The notes under the pieces: generated by a model
Told to the model about the DNA's origin: nothing
Database searches by the model: none
What the model saw: the letters and a program-made list of their open reading frames with translations, nothing else
From: Paraburkholderia sp. PREW-6R
GTDB lineage: Bacteria > Pseudomonadota > Gammaproteobacteria > Burkholderiales > Burkholderiaceae
Length of the DNA: 64,000 nt
Assembly: GCF_039621805.1 (NCBI RefSeq)
Contig: NZ_CP155073.1
Span: 124,001 to 188,000, forward strand
Reading direction: 5' to 3'
Shown: positions 56,187 through 63,955 of the stretch, in pieces
How the letters are laid out: each line of letters begins with the position of its first letter
How positions within the stretch are numbered: the first letter of the stretch is position 1
Position numbers and translations under genes: made by a program

Positions 56187-56981
56187 ATGAGCGTATTCCG
56201 CGTCAAGAAGACACTGGTGAGAACCGTGCTGGTGGTGGGGTTCGCGGCGGGGCTGTCCGCGACGTTGCAGGGTTGCTTTCTCGCCGTGGCCGGCGCGGCG
56301 GGTGGCGGCGCGCTCGTGGCGACCGACCGCCGCACGCTTGGCGCACAGACCGAAGATCGCGAGTTGCAGGTGAAGGCGCTTTCGCAGATCAGTCAGAACT
56401 TGCCCGACTCCGCGCACGTCAACGTGACCGTGTTCAACCGGCGTGTGCTGTTGACCGGTGAGGTGGCGGGCGATGCGTCGAAGCAGCGTGCCGAGAGCAT
56501 CGTGCGTCAATTGAACAACGTCAGTACGATCGTCAACGAACTGGCGATCATGCCGGCGAGCTCGTTCTCGTCGCGTACCAACGATACGTATCTCGAAACG
56601 CGCGTGAAAACGGCGTTGATTGCCGAGAAGGATCTTTCGGCGAACAACTTCAAGGTGGTCGCCGAGCGCGGGTCGGTGTATCTGATGGGTCTCGTCACCA
56701 TGGATGAAGGCAATCGTGGCGCCGATGTCGCGAGCCGGGTGCCGGGCGTGGTGCAGGTGGTGAAGGTGTTCCAGTACATACAGCCGCAGGAAGCGGCGGC
56801 TGCCGCGGCGGCTTCGGCGACGGCGCCCGTAGCGGCTTCGCAACCGGATGCGAGTGCGCCGACGGTGGGGGCGATTCCGGATTCGTCGGTGAGTTCGCGC
56901 CCGCTCGAGCAGCAGGCGCCGGCGCCGGTTTCCAATTCGAACTCGGTGCATCCGGGCAATCCGAAGGCGACTGCGCCATGA
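56187..56981 (+). CDS. BON domain lipoprotein (DolP/YraP-like)
   Basis: A 264-residue lipoprotein with lipobox TLQGC (Cys near residue 28) and two BON domains (about 55-120 and 130-195), which bind phospholipid. This matches DolP (YraP), an outer-membrane integrity factor; the order yraN-diaA-yraP is as in E. coli. The C-terminal 65 residues (Ala/Pro/Ser-rich) are an extra disordered tail. GGAGAG precedes the start, and its stop overlaps the cytochrome gene start (ATGA). Confidence 0.88.
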   Translation: MSVFRVKKTLVRTVLVVGFAAGLSATLQGCFLAVAGAAGGGALVATDRRTLGAQTEDRELQVKALSQISQNLPDSAHVNVTVFNRRVLLTGEVAGDASKQRAESIVRQLNNVSTIVNELAIMPASSFSSRTNDTYLETRVKTALIAEKDLSANNFKVVAERGSVYLMGLVTMDEGNRGADVASRVPGVVQVVKVFQYIQPQEAAAAAAASATAPVAASQPDASAPTVGAIPDSSVSSRPLEQQAPAPVSNSNSVHPGNPKATAP

Positions 56982-57370
56982 GGTTGGTCGGCTTTGCTGT
57001 GGGCGTGGGCTTGGGGATGATGGTTGTGTCGTCGTTGGTTTTTGCGGCTGACGCGGTTGGCGCAGGCGGTGCAGGCGGTGCAGGCGGTGCAGGCGGCGCG
57101 GTTGGCGCTGCGCGCGGGCAGGCCATCGCGAATTCGAATGCTTGCATGGGGTGTCATGCGGTCGATCGCAAACTCGTGGGGCCGTCGTTTCAACAAATCG
57201 CTGCCCGATATAAAGGGGATGCTTCCGCGCCGGCGAAGTTGGCGCGCAAGGTGAAAGAGGGCGGGTCCGGCGTTTGGGGGATGATTCCTATGCCTGCCCA
57301 TCAGTCGATGAGTGATGCGGATATCAGGACGGTGGTGGATTGGGTGCTGGCGGGGGCGCCGGGGAAGTGA
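56978..57370 (+). CDS. Class I c-type cytochrome
   Basis: A 130-residue periplasmic cytochrome c. A signal peptide (about 1-23), an Ala-Gly repeat linker (about 27-42), the haem motif CMGCH (residues 56-60) and the axial Met at about 105 in GMIPMPAHQS, with VDWVLAGAPG at the end. It resembles small cytochrome c551/c552 electron carriers. It overlaps the BON gene by four bases, an unusual coupling of an envelope lipoprotein with an electron carrier. The linker is encoded by a 9-bp tandem repeat. Confidence 0.9.
   Translation: MRLVGFAVGVGLGMMVVSSLVFAADAVGAGGAGGAGGAGGAVGAARGQAIANSNACMGCHAVDRKLVGPSFQQIAARYKGDASAPAKLARKVKEGGSGVWGMIPMPAHQSMSDADIRTVVDWVLAGAPGK
57062..57097 (+). repeat. 9-bp tandem repeat in the cytochrome gene
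   Basis: Four copies of GCAGGCGGT (the last ending in C) encode the Ala-Gly-Gly linker between signal peptide and haem domain. Copy number could vary in frame. Confidence 0.85.
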
Positions 57371-57428
57371 GGCTTTTTTTTGTGTTTTTTTAGGGTGATG
57401 GTTGGGTGGTTTGCCTGGGACGGTGGCC

Positions 57429-57459
57429 TTGGCAAAACGGAAAATGCCTGTGCTAGAAT
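57429..57459 (+). promoter_or_regulatory. Candidate tRNA-Ala promoter
   Basis: TTGGCA, a 19-base spacer and TAGAAT upstream of the tRNA. The spacer is long, but the -10 is well placed. Confidence 0.45.
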
Positions 57460-57471
57460 TGGTCCCACGTT

Positions 57472-57547
<76 letters not shown>

Positions 57548-57950
57548 CCAAATATTCCCAGATTGTCCGAGAAAGTCCGGAAACCCCGCAGCCGCCAAGG
57601 CTTGCGGGGTTTTTTGTTTCCGGCGAGGTCCGAGTTGTTCCTTGGAAATCTGCCCCCAACGGGGGAGCACTCTTGGGGCAACATTGCGTTCACGTGCCAC
57701 TGTATTCCCCATGCCGGCACTGGCCGGGCGACGCGCAAAGCCTCATACTCTGCGAACCTTGGAAAATCACCGTCTGCATCGGAGCGGTGTTGGAACGGAC
57801 TGACCGGACCCAGCGCGAGGGCCCGCTTGGCTGAATCGCGGCTAGTCCCAGTTGGCGCGAAACCATGCCGGTAGCGCGCGCCTAAGTTCATCGGAAGATG
57901 CGCGCCCACGCCTCGTCGGAGGCGACGCGCGGCACTGGAAAAGGATAAAA
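57548..57950. other. tRNA-integrase spacer, left end of the island
   Basis: 403 bases. It holds the tRNA terminator and no gene. The left attachment junction should lie at or just after the tRNA 3' end. Confidence 0.5.
57581..57616 (+). terminator. Terminator after tRNA-Ala
   Basis: ACCCCGCA, 12-base loop, TGCGGGGT followed by TTTTT. Confidence 0.88.
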
Positions 57951-59135
57951 ATGCCCCTCACCGACGTAGCGGTTCGTAATGCCAAGCCGAGGGACAAGCT
58001 TTATCGTCTTTTTGATGAGAGGGGCATGTACCTCGAAGTTTCAGCTGCCGGCGGCAAGTGGTGGCGCTTGAAGTACAGGTTTGATGGGAAAGAAAAGCGA
58101 CTATCGCTCGGCACCTATCCAGATGTCAGTTTAAAGGACGCACGAGATCGCCGGGATGAGGCCCGCAAGCTTTTGGCCAACGGTGTCGACCCGAGCGTGG
58201 AGCGCAAGGTGCAAAAGGCCGCCACAATCGAGCGTGCGGCGAACAGCTTTGAAGCGGTAGCTCGCGAGTGGTTTGCACGACAGTCTCCGGGATGGGCTAC
58301 CACTCATGCCGAGAAAGTTATGGGGCGCCTTGAAAAAGATGTATTTCCCTGGTTAGGGGGACGCGCGATCGCGGATATCAAATCCCCTGAAGTATTGACC
58401 GTGCTGCGCCGGGTTGAAGCGCGCGGTGCACTCGACACTGCCCATCGGGTTCATCAGAACTGTGGCCAAGTGTTTCGTTATGCGATCGCAACAGGGAGAG
58501 CAGAGCGCGACGTAAGCGCCGATCTAAGAGGCGCTCTTCCACCCGCGCGACACACACATTTCGCATCCGTGACGGAGCCTGCTGAGGTTGCGGGTCTGCT
58601 TCGGGCACTTGACGGTTTTGCAGGGACATTTGTCGTTCAGTGTGCTTTGCGTCTTGCCCCGCTACTATTTGTTCGTCCCGGCGAGCTGAGGACAGCGCAA
58701 TGGGCGCAAATCGATCTTGACAAGGCGCAGTGGCGCTATAGGGTTTCAAAAACCAAGACTGAGCACCTTGTGCCACTGGCGACTCAAGCCGTTGCGATCT
58801 TGCGCGACTTGTACGCGCTCACCGGCCAACGCGAGTATGTCTTTCCCGGTCGGGACGTTAAGAAGCCGATGAGTGGTGCCGCGATTAACGCTGCCTTGAG
58901 GCGGATGGGGTTCGATACTAAAGAGGAGATTACTGGTCACGGTTTTCGAGCCATGGCGCGAACGATCTTGCATGAACAGCTACGCTTCCCGGGTGAGGTA
59001 ATCGAGCATCAGCTTGCGCACAGGGTCCCTGACTCACTTGGCACGGCCTACAACCGGACGAAGTTCATTGACGATCGCATTGTGATGATGCAGAAGTGGG
59101 CAGACTATCTGGACCGGCTGAAATCCGACGCATAG
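57951..59135 (+). CDS. P4-type site-specific integrase (tyrosine recombinase)
   Basis: A 394-residue integrase of the P4/CP4 family typical of genomic islands in tRNA genes. Order: DUF4102 arm-binding domain (about 1-90, MPLTDVAVRNAKPRDKLYRL, KWWRLKYRF), core-binding domain (about 95-200), catalytic domain with R242 in FVRPGELR, H330-x-x-R333 in GHGFRAM, a His in HQLAHRVPD and the nucleophile Y367 in SLGTAYNR. All catalytic residues are intact. The start is placed at MPLTDVAVR after AAAAGGATAAAA. Confidence 0.95.
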   Translation: MPLTDVAVRNAKPRDKLYRLFDERGMYLEVSAAGGKWWRLKYRFDGKEKRLSLGTYPDVSLKDARDRRDEARKLLANGVDPSVERKVQKAATIERAANSFEAVAREWFARQSPGWATTHAEKVMGRLEKDVFPWLGGRAIADIKSPEVLTVLRRVEARGALDTAHRVHQNCGQVFRYAIATGRAERDVSADLRGALPPARHTHFASVTEPAEVAGLLRALDGFAGTFVVQCALRLAPLLFVRPGELRTAQWAQIDLDKAQWRYRVSKTKTEHLVPLATQAVAILRDLYALTGQREYVFPGRDVKKPMSGAAINAALRRMGFDTKEEITGHGFRAMARTILHEQLRFPGEVIEHQLAHRVPDSLGTAYNRTKFIDDRIVMMQKWADYLDRLKSDA

Positions 59136-59331
59136 TTCAGCTCTGAAAAACTGACAGTGGTGTGCTATCACGGCTGCGTCACGCTGAGCAGACAGGAGGC
59201 GATTCGCAAGCGCCACGTTGTCGCCGCATCCCCAGTGTCTGGCGCGCCTGCCCACACACGACTGACACGCTATGCCAATTGTCTGGCATCGCGCTATACG
59301 CTCCACTTCACGGTCGTATTTTGAGCCGCCT

Positions 59332-59355
59332 GCTGAAATTCCCCTAATTCGCCTT
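59332..59355 (+). repeat. 24-bp island repeat, copy 1
   Basis: Identical to 63869-63892 and similar to 59661-59680. It contains AATTCCCCTAATT, a partial palindrome, and lies 72 bases upstream of the AlpA-like gene. Confidence 0.85.
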
Positions 59356-59427
59356 CCACCCATATTGCGGTCGCTAATAGCATGCGTTGATCCGGTGCGT
59401 TCCGGAGAAATTCACTAGGAGCGGAAT

Positions 59428-59637
59428 ATGGTGGCACAAATTCAAATTGGACTGACGATCCTGCGACGCAGAGAGGTAGAAGTTGCAACCGGGCTCTCTC
59501 GTTCGACTATCTATGCCCGTATTAAAGATAAGACTTTTCCCGCTGCGATACAACTTGGGCCGCGTGCTGTGGGCTGGAGAGCCGCGGACATTGACGATTT
59601 TCTTGCTTCCCCCGCCACCTACCGTGCAGAGCATTGA
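59428..59637 (+). CDS. AlpA family transcriptional regulator
   Basis: A 69-residue MerR/AlpA-type helix-turn-helix protein: LRRREVEVATGLSRSTIYARI (about 12-32) followed by FPAAIQLGPRAVGWRAADIDDFL, the standard AlpA pattern. AlpA proteins activate integrase or excision genes of prophages and islands. An AGGAG ribosome site precedes ATG. It lies between the integrase and partition genes. Confidence 0.92.
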   Translation: MVAQIQIGLTILRRREVEVATGLSRSTIYARIKDKTFPAAIQLGPRAVGWRAADIDDFLASPATYRAEH

Positions 59638-59660
59638 AAACCGCTTTTGGCTGTAGTCCC

Positions 59661-59680
59661 GAATTTCCCTCACTCGCCTT
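59661..59680 (+). repeat. Degenerate copy of the island repeat
   Basis: GAATTTCCCTCACTCGCCTT, related to the 24-bp repeat with a one-base gap and several changes; 108 bases upstream of the parA start. Confidence 0.45.
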
Positions 59681-59716
59681 CTGACGCGGTTTCGCGTGTC
59701 GAGGGATGCACTCAGC

Positions 59717-59773
59717 GTAACTCAACTCAGAGGCACGCTATTCATCTTGCGGTGACTCTAAGTTACTCAACTC
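59717..59773 (+). promoter_or_regulatory. Repeated boxes upstream of parA (candidate centromere/operator)
   Basis: GTAACTCAACTC (59717-59728) and GTTACTCAACTC (59762-59773), with an extra GTGACTC (59752-59758). A third full copy, GTGACTCAACTC, lies at 60720-60731. Such short iterated motifs are bound by ribbon-helix-helix partition proteins. Confidence 0.55.
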
Positions 59774-59788
59774 AACCATAGGGCAACA

Positions 59789-60428
59789 ATGATCTTGCTG
59801 ATCGCAGCGGAAAAAGGGGGCGTCGGTAAATCGACAATCGCCACGAATCTGGCCGTGCATCTTACCACTACAAGGAGTGGACGTTGTCTTGGTCGATACT
59901 GACGGTCAGGCGACGGCGGCCCGGTTCGCCGGGAGGCGAGACGAGGCCGGTTACACGCCTATCGTGCGGTGCGTCCAGCGCACGTGCGAGGTCGCCTCGA
60001 CGCTGCTTGATCTTGCAGTTCGCTATCAGGTGGTGCTGGTCGACGCGGGGGGGCGGGATTCACGCGAAATGCGCTCCGCAATGGCCGTGGCGAACCTTGT
60101 TCTCGTGCCAACTAAGGCCAGTCAGGCGGACTTGGAGACGTTCCCTAAGCTCAACGAGCTGATAGGTCTTGCGCGGGTACTAAATCCGGCCCTGCGGGCA
60201 GCCGTGCTTCTTTCCATGGCGCCATCGAATCCGATGATTCGTGAAGTCGATGACGCAAGAGAACTACTAGCTGAATTCAATCAACTCAAGGTCGCCGACA
60301 CAATCATCCGGGATCGAAAGATCTATCGCGATGCGCTGCTTTCCGGTAAAGGCGTCACCGAACTTGGCAACAGTCAAGCGCGCGCGGAAATTCAGCTTCT
60401 GGCGCAAGAATTTTTCGATCTCAGCTGA
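59789..60428 (+). pseudogene. ParA-like partition ATPase, frameshifted
   Basis: ATG at 59789 opens a ParA/Soj-type protein with the deviant Walker A EKGGVGKST, but the frame ends after about 37 codons. The rest (VDVVLVDTDGQATAA, VVLVDAGGRDS and PTKASQADLETFPKLNEL) continues in the +1 frame to 60428. Removing one A near 59870 (ACTACAAGG to ACTCAAGG) restores a single 212-residue protein, the size of type Ib ParA proteins. As read, Walker A is separated from the rest, so the product should be inactive unless this is a sequencing error or recoding. It is followed nine bases later by the RHH gene. Confidence 0.85.
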
Positions 60429-60437
60429 CAGGTTCAA

Positions 60438-60698
60438 ATGACCAGCAAATTCAAACTTTCGTTGCCCGCTTCGACAACCGAGCCGCGTCCGATTAGCACC
60501 GAAGACTTCGCTAATGCTGCCGGAATGGTCCGTTCACAGCGGGAACCGCGCCCGCCGAAACCGGTTCGTCTAAACCTGGATCTCGCGCCCGACCTTCATG
60601 CGCGTGTAAAGCTGCGTGCGGCGAACCTTCGATTTACAGGGGCGCAGTACGTGCGCGAACTGATATTGAAAGACTTAGCGGACCAGATTTTAGAGTAG
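60438..60698 (+). CDS. Ribbon-helix-helix protein, candidate ParB-type centromere binder
   Basis: An 86-residue protein with a disordered N-terminus (1-40, Pro/Thr-rich) and a C-terminal ribbon-helix-helix domain (about 42-84, VRLNLDLAPDLHARVKLRAANLRFTGAQYV). Size, position right after a ParA gene, and nearby repeated DNA boxes match the small partition proteins of type Ib systems (ParG-like). It could also act as repressor of its operon. Confidence 0.75.
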   Translation: MTSKFKLSLPASTTEPRPISTEDFANAAGMVRSQREPRPPKPVRLNLDLAPDLHARVKLRAANLRFTGAQYVRELILKDLADQILE

Positions 60699-60719
60699 CG
60701 CGACTCAGAACCGGACTAC

Positions 60720-60731
60720 GTGACTCAACTC
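60720..60731 (+). promoter_or_regulatory. Third copy of the partition box
   Basis: GTGACTCAACTC, with flanking inverted CTCAGA/TCTGAG (around 60703-60736), 66 bases upstream of the exonuclease-HAD gene. It suggests that gene is under the same RHH control. Confidence 0.45.
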
Positions 60732-60796
60732 TGAGTGAAGTGGCCCAACACATATTTCGGAAGCAGCCAATATCTACGGCGACGGGAGCGTGAAAA

Positions 60797-61861
60797 ATGA
60801 CGCGGTACTTTGTGGCTACACAGGTAGTTGACTGTCAAGGCACCAATCTCTTCGCTCTCGCAATCGTGGGCGAGAATGGAGCGGAGTTCTACGGCGAAGC
60901 AAAAGACCCGGAGCAGACGTTGCACGATGTAGCCGTGAACGGCTTTGGATTGTCGCAGGTCGCCCGAAGGCAAGATCCAGTCATATCGTCGGTTAGGTTG
61001 CTGAACGACGTCGCGCTTTGGATGTGCAAAGTGCCAGATGGTTGCCATCCCGTGCTCTGCTATCGCCTCGGGGAGGACCGGCAAAGGCTCGAACAGCTGC
61101 TTGGCGACAGGTTCCCGAGGCTTTGGAGGATGGAAGACGTGCGACAGCAGCTGGACGCTCAACAGCACGAGGCCTATTTCACCCAAGTGGGAGCGACTAT
61201 GGAACACGCGCTGCACCATGCTCGTGCCAATCTCTACGCGTTCACGCCGCTCCGACACAGACCTAAGACGTTGCCGTGGGTAGTATCGAGCTTGGCTGAT
61301 CTGAAACTTGGCGATGATGTGCGGGCTGTCATTTTCGACGCGTTCGGAACGCTATGCCGGATTCCACACCCGAGTCGCCCATTCTTGCGACTGTTCAATC
61401 TTGGCGAAAGAAGAAAATTCTGGCCTACGCGAGAGATAGTCATGACGCGGCCTTGGGACTTGCGCGAAGCAGCCGCTGCCCTGCGATTCAATCCAAGGCC
61501 TGGAGTCATCGAGGCGCTGGAATCTGCTCTTGCCACAGAGCTTGCGAGCATTGAGCTTTTCCCGGAAGTCCCCGGTGTACTTGCAGGCCTCCGTGAGCGG
61601 GGTATCAAAGTCGCGGTAGCGTCCAATCTGGCAAAACCATATGCGGCCCCACTTCTCGCGCTGCTTCCGAGCGGACCGGATGTATTCGCCTGGTCGTTCG
61701 AAGTGGGCTACCTGAAGCCAGATCGTCGAATTTTTCATTGGGCGTGTGAGCAGTTGGGCGTCTCCCCTGAAAACGCGCTCATGATCGGTGACTCGCTGCG
61801 AGCAGATTACCAAGGCGCAAGATCCGCCGGTTTGCAGGCGATCCACCTACGACGTCACTGA
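60797..61861 (+). CDS. Fusion of inactive DEDD-exonuclease-like domain and HAD hydrolase
   Basis: A 354-residue protein. Residues 1-165 follow the fold pattern of DnaQ/Rv2179c-like exoribonucleases (TRYFVATQVVD, LFALAIVGENGAEFYGEA, ATMEHALHHARANLYAF), but the catalytic acids appear lost: the first D-x-E is A-x-Q, and the final Asp of HxxxxD is His. Residues 177-354 are a HAD hydrolase with nucleophile D181 in VIFDAFGTL, Ser in VASNLAKP, Lys in YLKPDRRIF and MIGDSLRADYQGARSAG. The DAFGTL motif I lacks the usual second Asp, as in the haloacid-dehalogenase branch. I know no family with this exact combination. The start is set by GGAGCGTGAAAA. Confidence 0.7.
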   Translation: MTRYFVATQVVDCQGTNLFALAIVGENGAEFYGEAKDPEQTLHDVAVNGFGLSQVARRQDPVISSVRLLNDVALWMCKVPDGCHPVLCYRLGEDRQRLEQLLGDRFPRLWRMEDVRQQLDAQQHEAYFTQVGATMEHALHHARANLYAFTPLRHRPKTLPWVVSSLADLKLGDDVRAVIFDAFGTLCRIPHPSRPFLRLFNLGERRKFWPTREIVMTRPWDLREAAAALRFNPRPGVIEALESALATELASIELFPEVPGVLAGLRERGIKVAVASNLAKPYAAPLLALLPSGPDVFAWSFEVGYLKPDRRIFHWACEQLGVSPENALMIGDSLRADYQGARSAGLQAIHLRRH

Positions 61862-62220
61862 GGTCGGTAGATATCTGCAAAGGTTGGGACTCGATGCGAC
61901 AGTCATAGTCAGATCAGGTTCCGCGTGTTTTCGGGGCAGCGGGCGGCAATCAGCAATCGGCCCGGAGTGGCCTCGCAACTACTAAAACCGCTCCAGTGAT
62001 TCGCAAGGGGCAGGACAGAGGCGCTGGCTGGCACCGGCGATCGCACATCCGACGGCCCGACAACGACGACGAAGACAAAAATATTTCCCGGATGCTCTTT
62101 AAATAGGTGCTCCTTTACCGATAACCAATGTGGTGGCGATCTCCATGCAGGGGATCGCTGCGATAGCTCAGGTTCGCGGCCGTTGCCGTATTCATTTTCA
62201 TGTGTATCAAGGAGGCACCC
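61862..62220. other. Intergenic region in the island
   Basis: 359 bases with no gene, clear promoter or repeat recognised. The ribosome site for the next gene (AAGGAGG) lies at its right end. Confidence 0.45.
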
Positions 62221-62652
62221 ATGTATCTTTTCAAGGAAGGGCGCAAGCACTACCTCGATTTCCTCAGGAATGTCACCCCGCAGGCGCTGCTCGTGTTCAT
62301 CGGCGCGGTTTTCGTGCACGGCGGACTGCACGGGCAGCCGACACCGGAGAAGATCGCTATCGGCCTTGTCCTCTGGGGTATGGCCGCCTTTGCGGCGTGG
62401 TGCAGCGTCAGCCTCTTCTTTGAGCCGCTCAAGGAAGGCCACGTCAAACCGGGAAAGGAGCGGGCGCGGGCGGCTTTCCCCGATGTAGAAGGCAGTCGAG
62501 CGATGCGCCTTAAGCAATCAGCGAAACGCTGGTGGCACCTGACGCCCTTGATGGCTGAACTCGTCGTAGTGATGCTAATCATAGAGGCCACGTGTGTTGT
62601 GGCCGCCCTCTCTGGGGGCTTTAGTGCGGTGAGCGCCCTGCATCTCAGCTAA
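62221..62652 (+). CDS. Two-helix membrane protein, unknown function
   Basis: A 143-residue protein with two strong hydrophobic segments near 22-38 and 46-66 and a third near 108-135 (LTPLMAELVVVMLIIEATCVVAAL), separated by a polar, basic loop. The N-terminus (MYLFKEGRKHYLDFLRNV) is amphipathic. No family was recognised. A textbook AAGGAGG ribosome site fixes the start. Probably an inner-membrane cargo protein of the island. Confidence 0.65.
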   Translation: MYLFKEGRKHYLDFLRNVTPQALLVFIGAVFVHGGLHGQPTPEKIAIGLVLWGMAAFAAWCSVSLFFEPLKEGHVKPGKERARAAFPDVEGSRAMRLKQSAKRWWHLTPLMAELVVVMLIIEATCVVAALSGGFSAVSALHLS

Positions 62653-62690
62653 CGACACGCCGCAGCCGGCGTCTGTAGACCGCAATAATT

Positions 62691-62742
62691 GTGTCACCGC
62701 CTCTGATCCGGAAACGCGCGTCAAGTTCGGTCGCGGTGACAC
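62691..62742. repeat. 10-bp inverted repeat enclosing 32 bases
   Basis: GTGTCACCGC at 62691-62700 and GCGGTGACAC at 62733-62742, a perfect pair in an otherwise empty interval. It could be the relic of a small mobile element or a binding site. Confidence 0.6.
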
Positions 62743-62899
62743 ATTTACTCGTTCCCTTGACTCCCTGTGCTGTCGCTGCGGAGCGCTCAAGTTATACCTT
62801 GGTAGGGCGCGACGAGCAGACATCGTCTGTCCGATCAAGTCCAGAGTTTTACAAATAATCTCCGAATACGGGCTCTGCACTCGGCTTCGAGTGTGCGGG

Positions 62900-63868
62900 C
62901 TATGCCTTGGAGGCGAATGTAGTCCTTGTCTGGTACCTTGCCTCTTCGCGAGCGTCAAGCGCATCCAAAAAGTTGCTCAGGTCGTCACCACGGACCTCTG
63001 CCCAGTCATCCTCGATCGCATGATGCCATGATGACCATTCGCGGCCACCAAACCAAAGCTTCAAATCGCGCAAGTTTGCGGGATGCCAAGGCGGGCGTGG
63101 GGCAGACTGTTGCGACATTCCGCAATCGGTTTCATCCTCACAATTGCGATACCACGCGTCGACTAGCCCTTGAATATGATCGGCGTGAAAGTCTCGCTCC
63201 CAATCCGAAATAGAAGCCCAATAAGCGGCCTCAGCTTCGTGATATCCGTTAGGAGCCCACGTCTCCTTCGTGACTCGGCCGCCAAGCGCCTCGATCCTGG
63301 AAATCCACTTGGCGTAGTTCTTCGCCATCTCGTTCTCGCTGAGATGTTTTCGGATAATCGTGCCCTTTCTTCCATCCGTGCGACCTGCTTTCAGCGGCAT
63401 CTCGCCCTTCAAAAGCCGGGCGATCCCTTCGTCAAATTGTCGTTTTGCCCTTTCGCGAGACCGCCTAACGGCACTAGTTGCCGTATCGATGTCTACGATC
63501 TTGGCGAGTTCTCCCTCAACCAAGGGGAGATAGCCGAGATGACTGATTTGGTCTTCATTGAGCAGAGGCAGATCCCGATCATAGGCGAGACGCACAATCT
63601 CCATCAGCCGATGTTCTTCCATCGCCTGCGTGCCACGCAAGTATCTACCGACGTTCTCGTGGAACCAGTCCGGAAACTCGTTCAATTCCGACCGTCCGAT
63701 TGCTTTGCTGCTTTGGAGGATGGTTCGCGTCACTGATTGCGTGGCGCGCAATGCCGCCGACCGGGCTCTTGATGAGCGCCACGATACGGGGCGATTTGGA
63801 TCGGATTTACTGGAGGTATTGGCGACGGTCAATTCCGAACATTTTACTCCACCTCTTAGTCGGCCCAC
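62900..63868 (-). CDS. Large hypothetical protein of the island
   Basis: A 322-residue soluble protein, rich in Trp, Arg and Glu in its second half (WASISDWERDF, LKLWFGGREWSSWHHAIEDDW). No family was recognised. Arg-rich stretches (SRERAKRQFDEGIARLLKG near 143-161) suggest nucleic-acid contact. The start GTG lies directly at the edge of the 24-bp repeat, whose reverse strand supplies AGGGGA as a possible ribosome site. Expression is therefore plausible but unproven; the true start could be an internal codon. Confidence 0.6.
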   Translation of the reverse strand: MGRLRGGVKCSELTVANTSSKSDPNRPVSWRSSRARSAALRATQSVTRTILQSSKAIGRSELNEFPDWFHENVGRYLRGTQAMEEHRLMEIVRLAYDRDLPLLNEDQISHLGYLPLVEGELAKIVDIDTATSAVRRSRERAKRQFDEGIARLLKGEMPLKAGRTDGRKGTIIRKHLSENEMAKNYAKWISRIEALGGRVTKETWAPNGYHEAEAAYWASISDWERDFHADHIQGLVDAWYRNCEDETDCGMSQQSAPRPPWHPANLRDLKLWFGGREWSSWHHAIEDDWAEVRGDDLSNFLDALDAREEARYQTRTTFASKA

Positions 63869-63892
63869 GCTGAAATTCCCCTAATTCGCCTT
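63869..63892 (+). repeat. 24-bp island repeat, copy 2
   Basis: Identical to 59332-59355, same orientation, and 63 bases upstream of the partial gene at the window end. Confidence 0.85.
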
Positions 63893-63955
63893 TGGTAACG
63901 AGATCATCCTACGTAGTCTGATGGTCGTTCGCAAGCGCGATTTGGGGGGACACAA

